Program-made: the position numbers and the translations under genes
Shown here: positions 6,653 to 6,785 of the stretch, in pieces
Position numbering within the stretch: the first letter of the stretch is position 1
How the letters are laid out: every line of letters begins with the position of its first letter
The notes under the pieces: generated by a model
The model's database searches: none
What the model saw: the letters and a program-made list of their open reading frames with translations, nothing else
What the model was told of the DNA's origin: nothing
Source: Rhodoferax sp.
Lineage (GTDB): Bacteria > Pseudomonadota > Gammaproteobacteria > Burkholderiales > Burkholderiaceae_C
Assembly (NCBI GenBank): GCA_021731215.1
Contig: JAKFXU010000444.1
Span: 1-6,785, forward strand
DNA length: 6,785 nt
Reading direction: 5' to 3'

Positions 6653-6785
6653 CTAAACATTCAAATCAAAGAAGGTTTCACTAAAAATAAATACGTAAGA
6701 ATAAAAAATTACACATACAAAAATAAAACTGTAAGTCAACCATTTTGTGCAATTTTGCCGTAACCCATCAGCAACAAACAATACC
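6653..6785 (-). promoter_or_regulatory. AT-rich leader upstream of the polysaccharide operon; possible promoter
   Basis: These 133 bases before the first glycosyltransferase contain no credible gene and are very AT-rich compared with the flanking coding DNA. On the minus strand a TTGACT (6734-6739) resembles a -35 box. A weak TATGTG (6712-6717) follows at a 16-bp spacing, and TGTAAT (6708-6713) follows at 20. The -10 match is poor, so the promoter is tentative. No JUMPstart/ops element is seen. The region continues past the window edge. Confidence 0.35.

Noticed and set aside
6734..6739. Strong sigma-70 promoter based on TTGACT
   Set aside because: The -35 match is good, but no good -10 box lies at the right distance, so it is listed only as a possible promoter.

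Overview
The window is about 6.8 kb of GC-rich DNA broken by AT-rich intergenic patches. Every supportable gene lies on the minus strand. Gene content (surface-polysaccharide glycosyltransferases, an AsnB-type amidotransferase and a CapE/FnlA-like nucleotide-sugar enzyme remnant), tight gene packing and the protein style suggest a Gram-negative proteobacterium. A betaproteobacterium of the Burkholderiales is my guess, but no rRNA or other marker gene is present to confirm it.

Right part (6785 down to 1562): a compact four-gene polysaccharide (probably O-antigen or capsule) operon. In transcription order it holds a family 2 glycosyltransferase of the rhamnosyltransferase (WbbL-like) type, a family 4 glycosyltransferase, a large glutamine-hydrolysing asparagine-synthase-like amidotransferase, and a second family 4 glycosyltransferase. 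The genes touch or overlap: a possible TTGA overlap, a 2-nt gap and an ATGA overlap. They are therefore probably co-transcribed and translationally coupled. The AT-rich 133 bp at the right edge probably holds the local promoter or an intergenic spacer. Together the enzymes would add sugars to a lipid-linked repeat unit, and the AsnB homologue could amidate a uronic-acid residue.

Middle (1561 down to 505): a rearranged zone. An AT-rich spacer with inverted repeats is followed by the first ~55 codons of an AAA/ATPase_2-type ATP-binding protein, including its Walker A motif. This breaks off in a different reading frame into the C-terminal two thirds of a CapE/FnlA/WbjB-type UDP-GlcNAc 4,6-dehydratase/5-epimerase. 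Both parts are truncated, so this looks like a deletion, recombination or assembly junction at about 1213-1227. The capF/capG partner genes that normally accompany capE are not next to it.

Left part (444 down to 1): a MNT-domain nucleotidyltransferase followed 8 nt later by the start of a HEPN-domain protein that runs off the window. This is the classic MntA/HepT toxin-antitoxin arrangement. I see no RNA genes, CRISPR arrays, transposases or convincing intrinsic terminators. The most unusual feature is the ATPase/CapE junction next to the toxin-antitoxin pair. I do not see clear evidence for a wholly new system.
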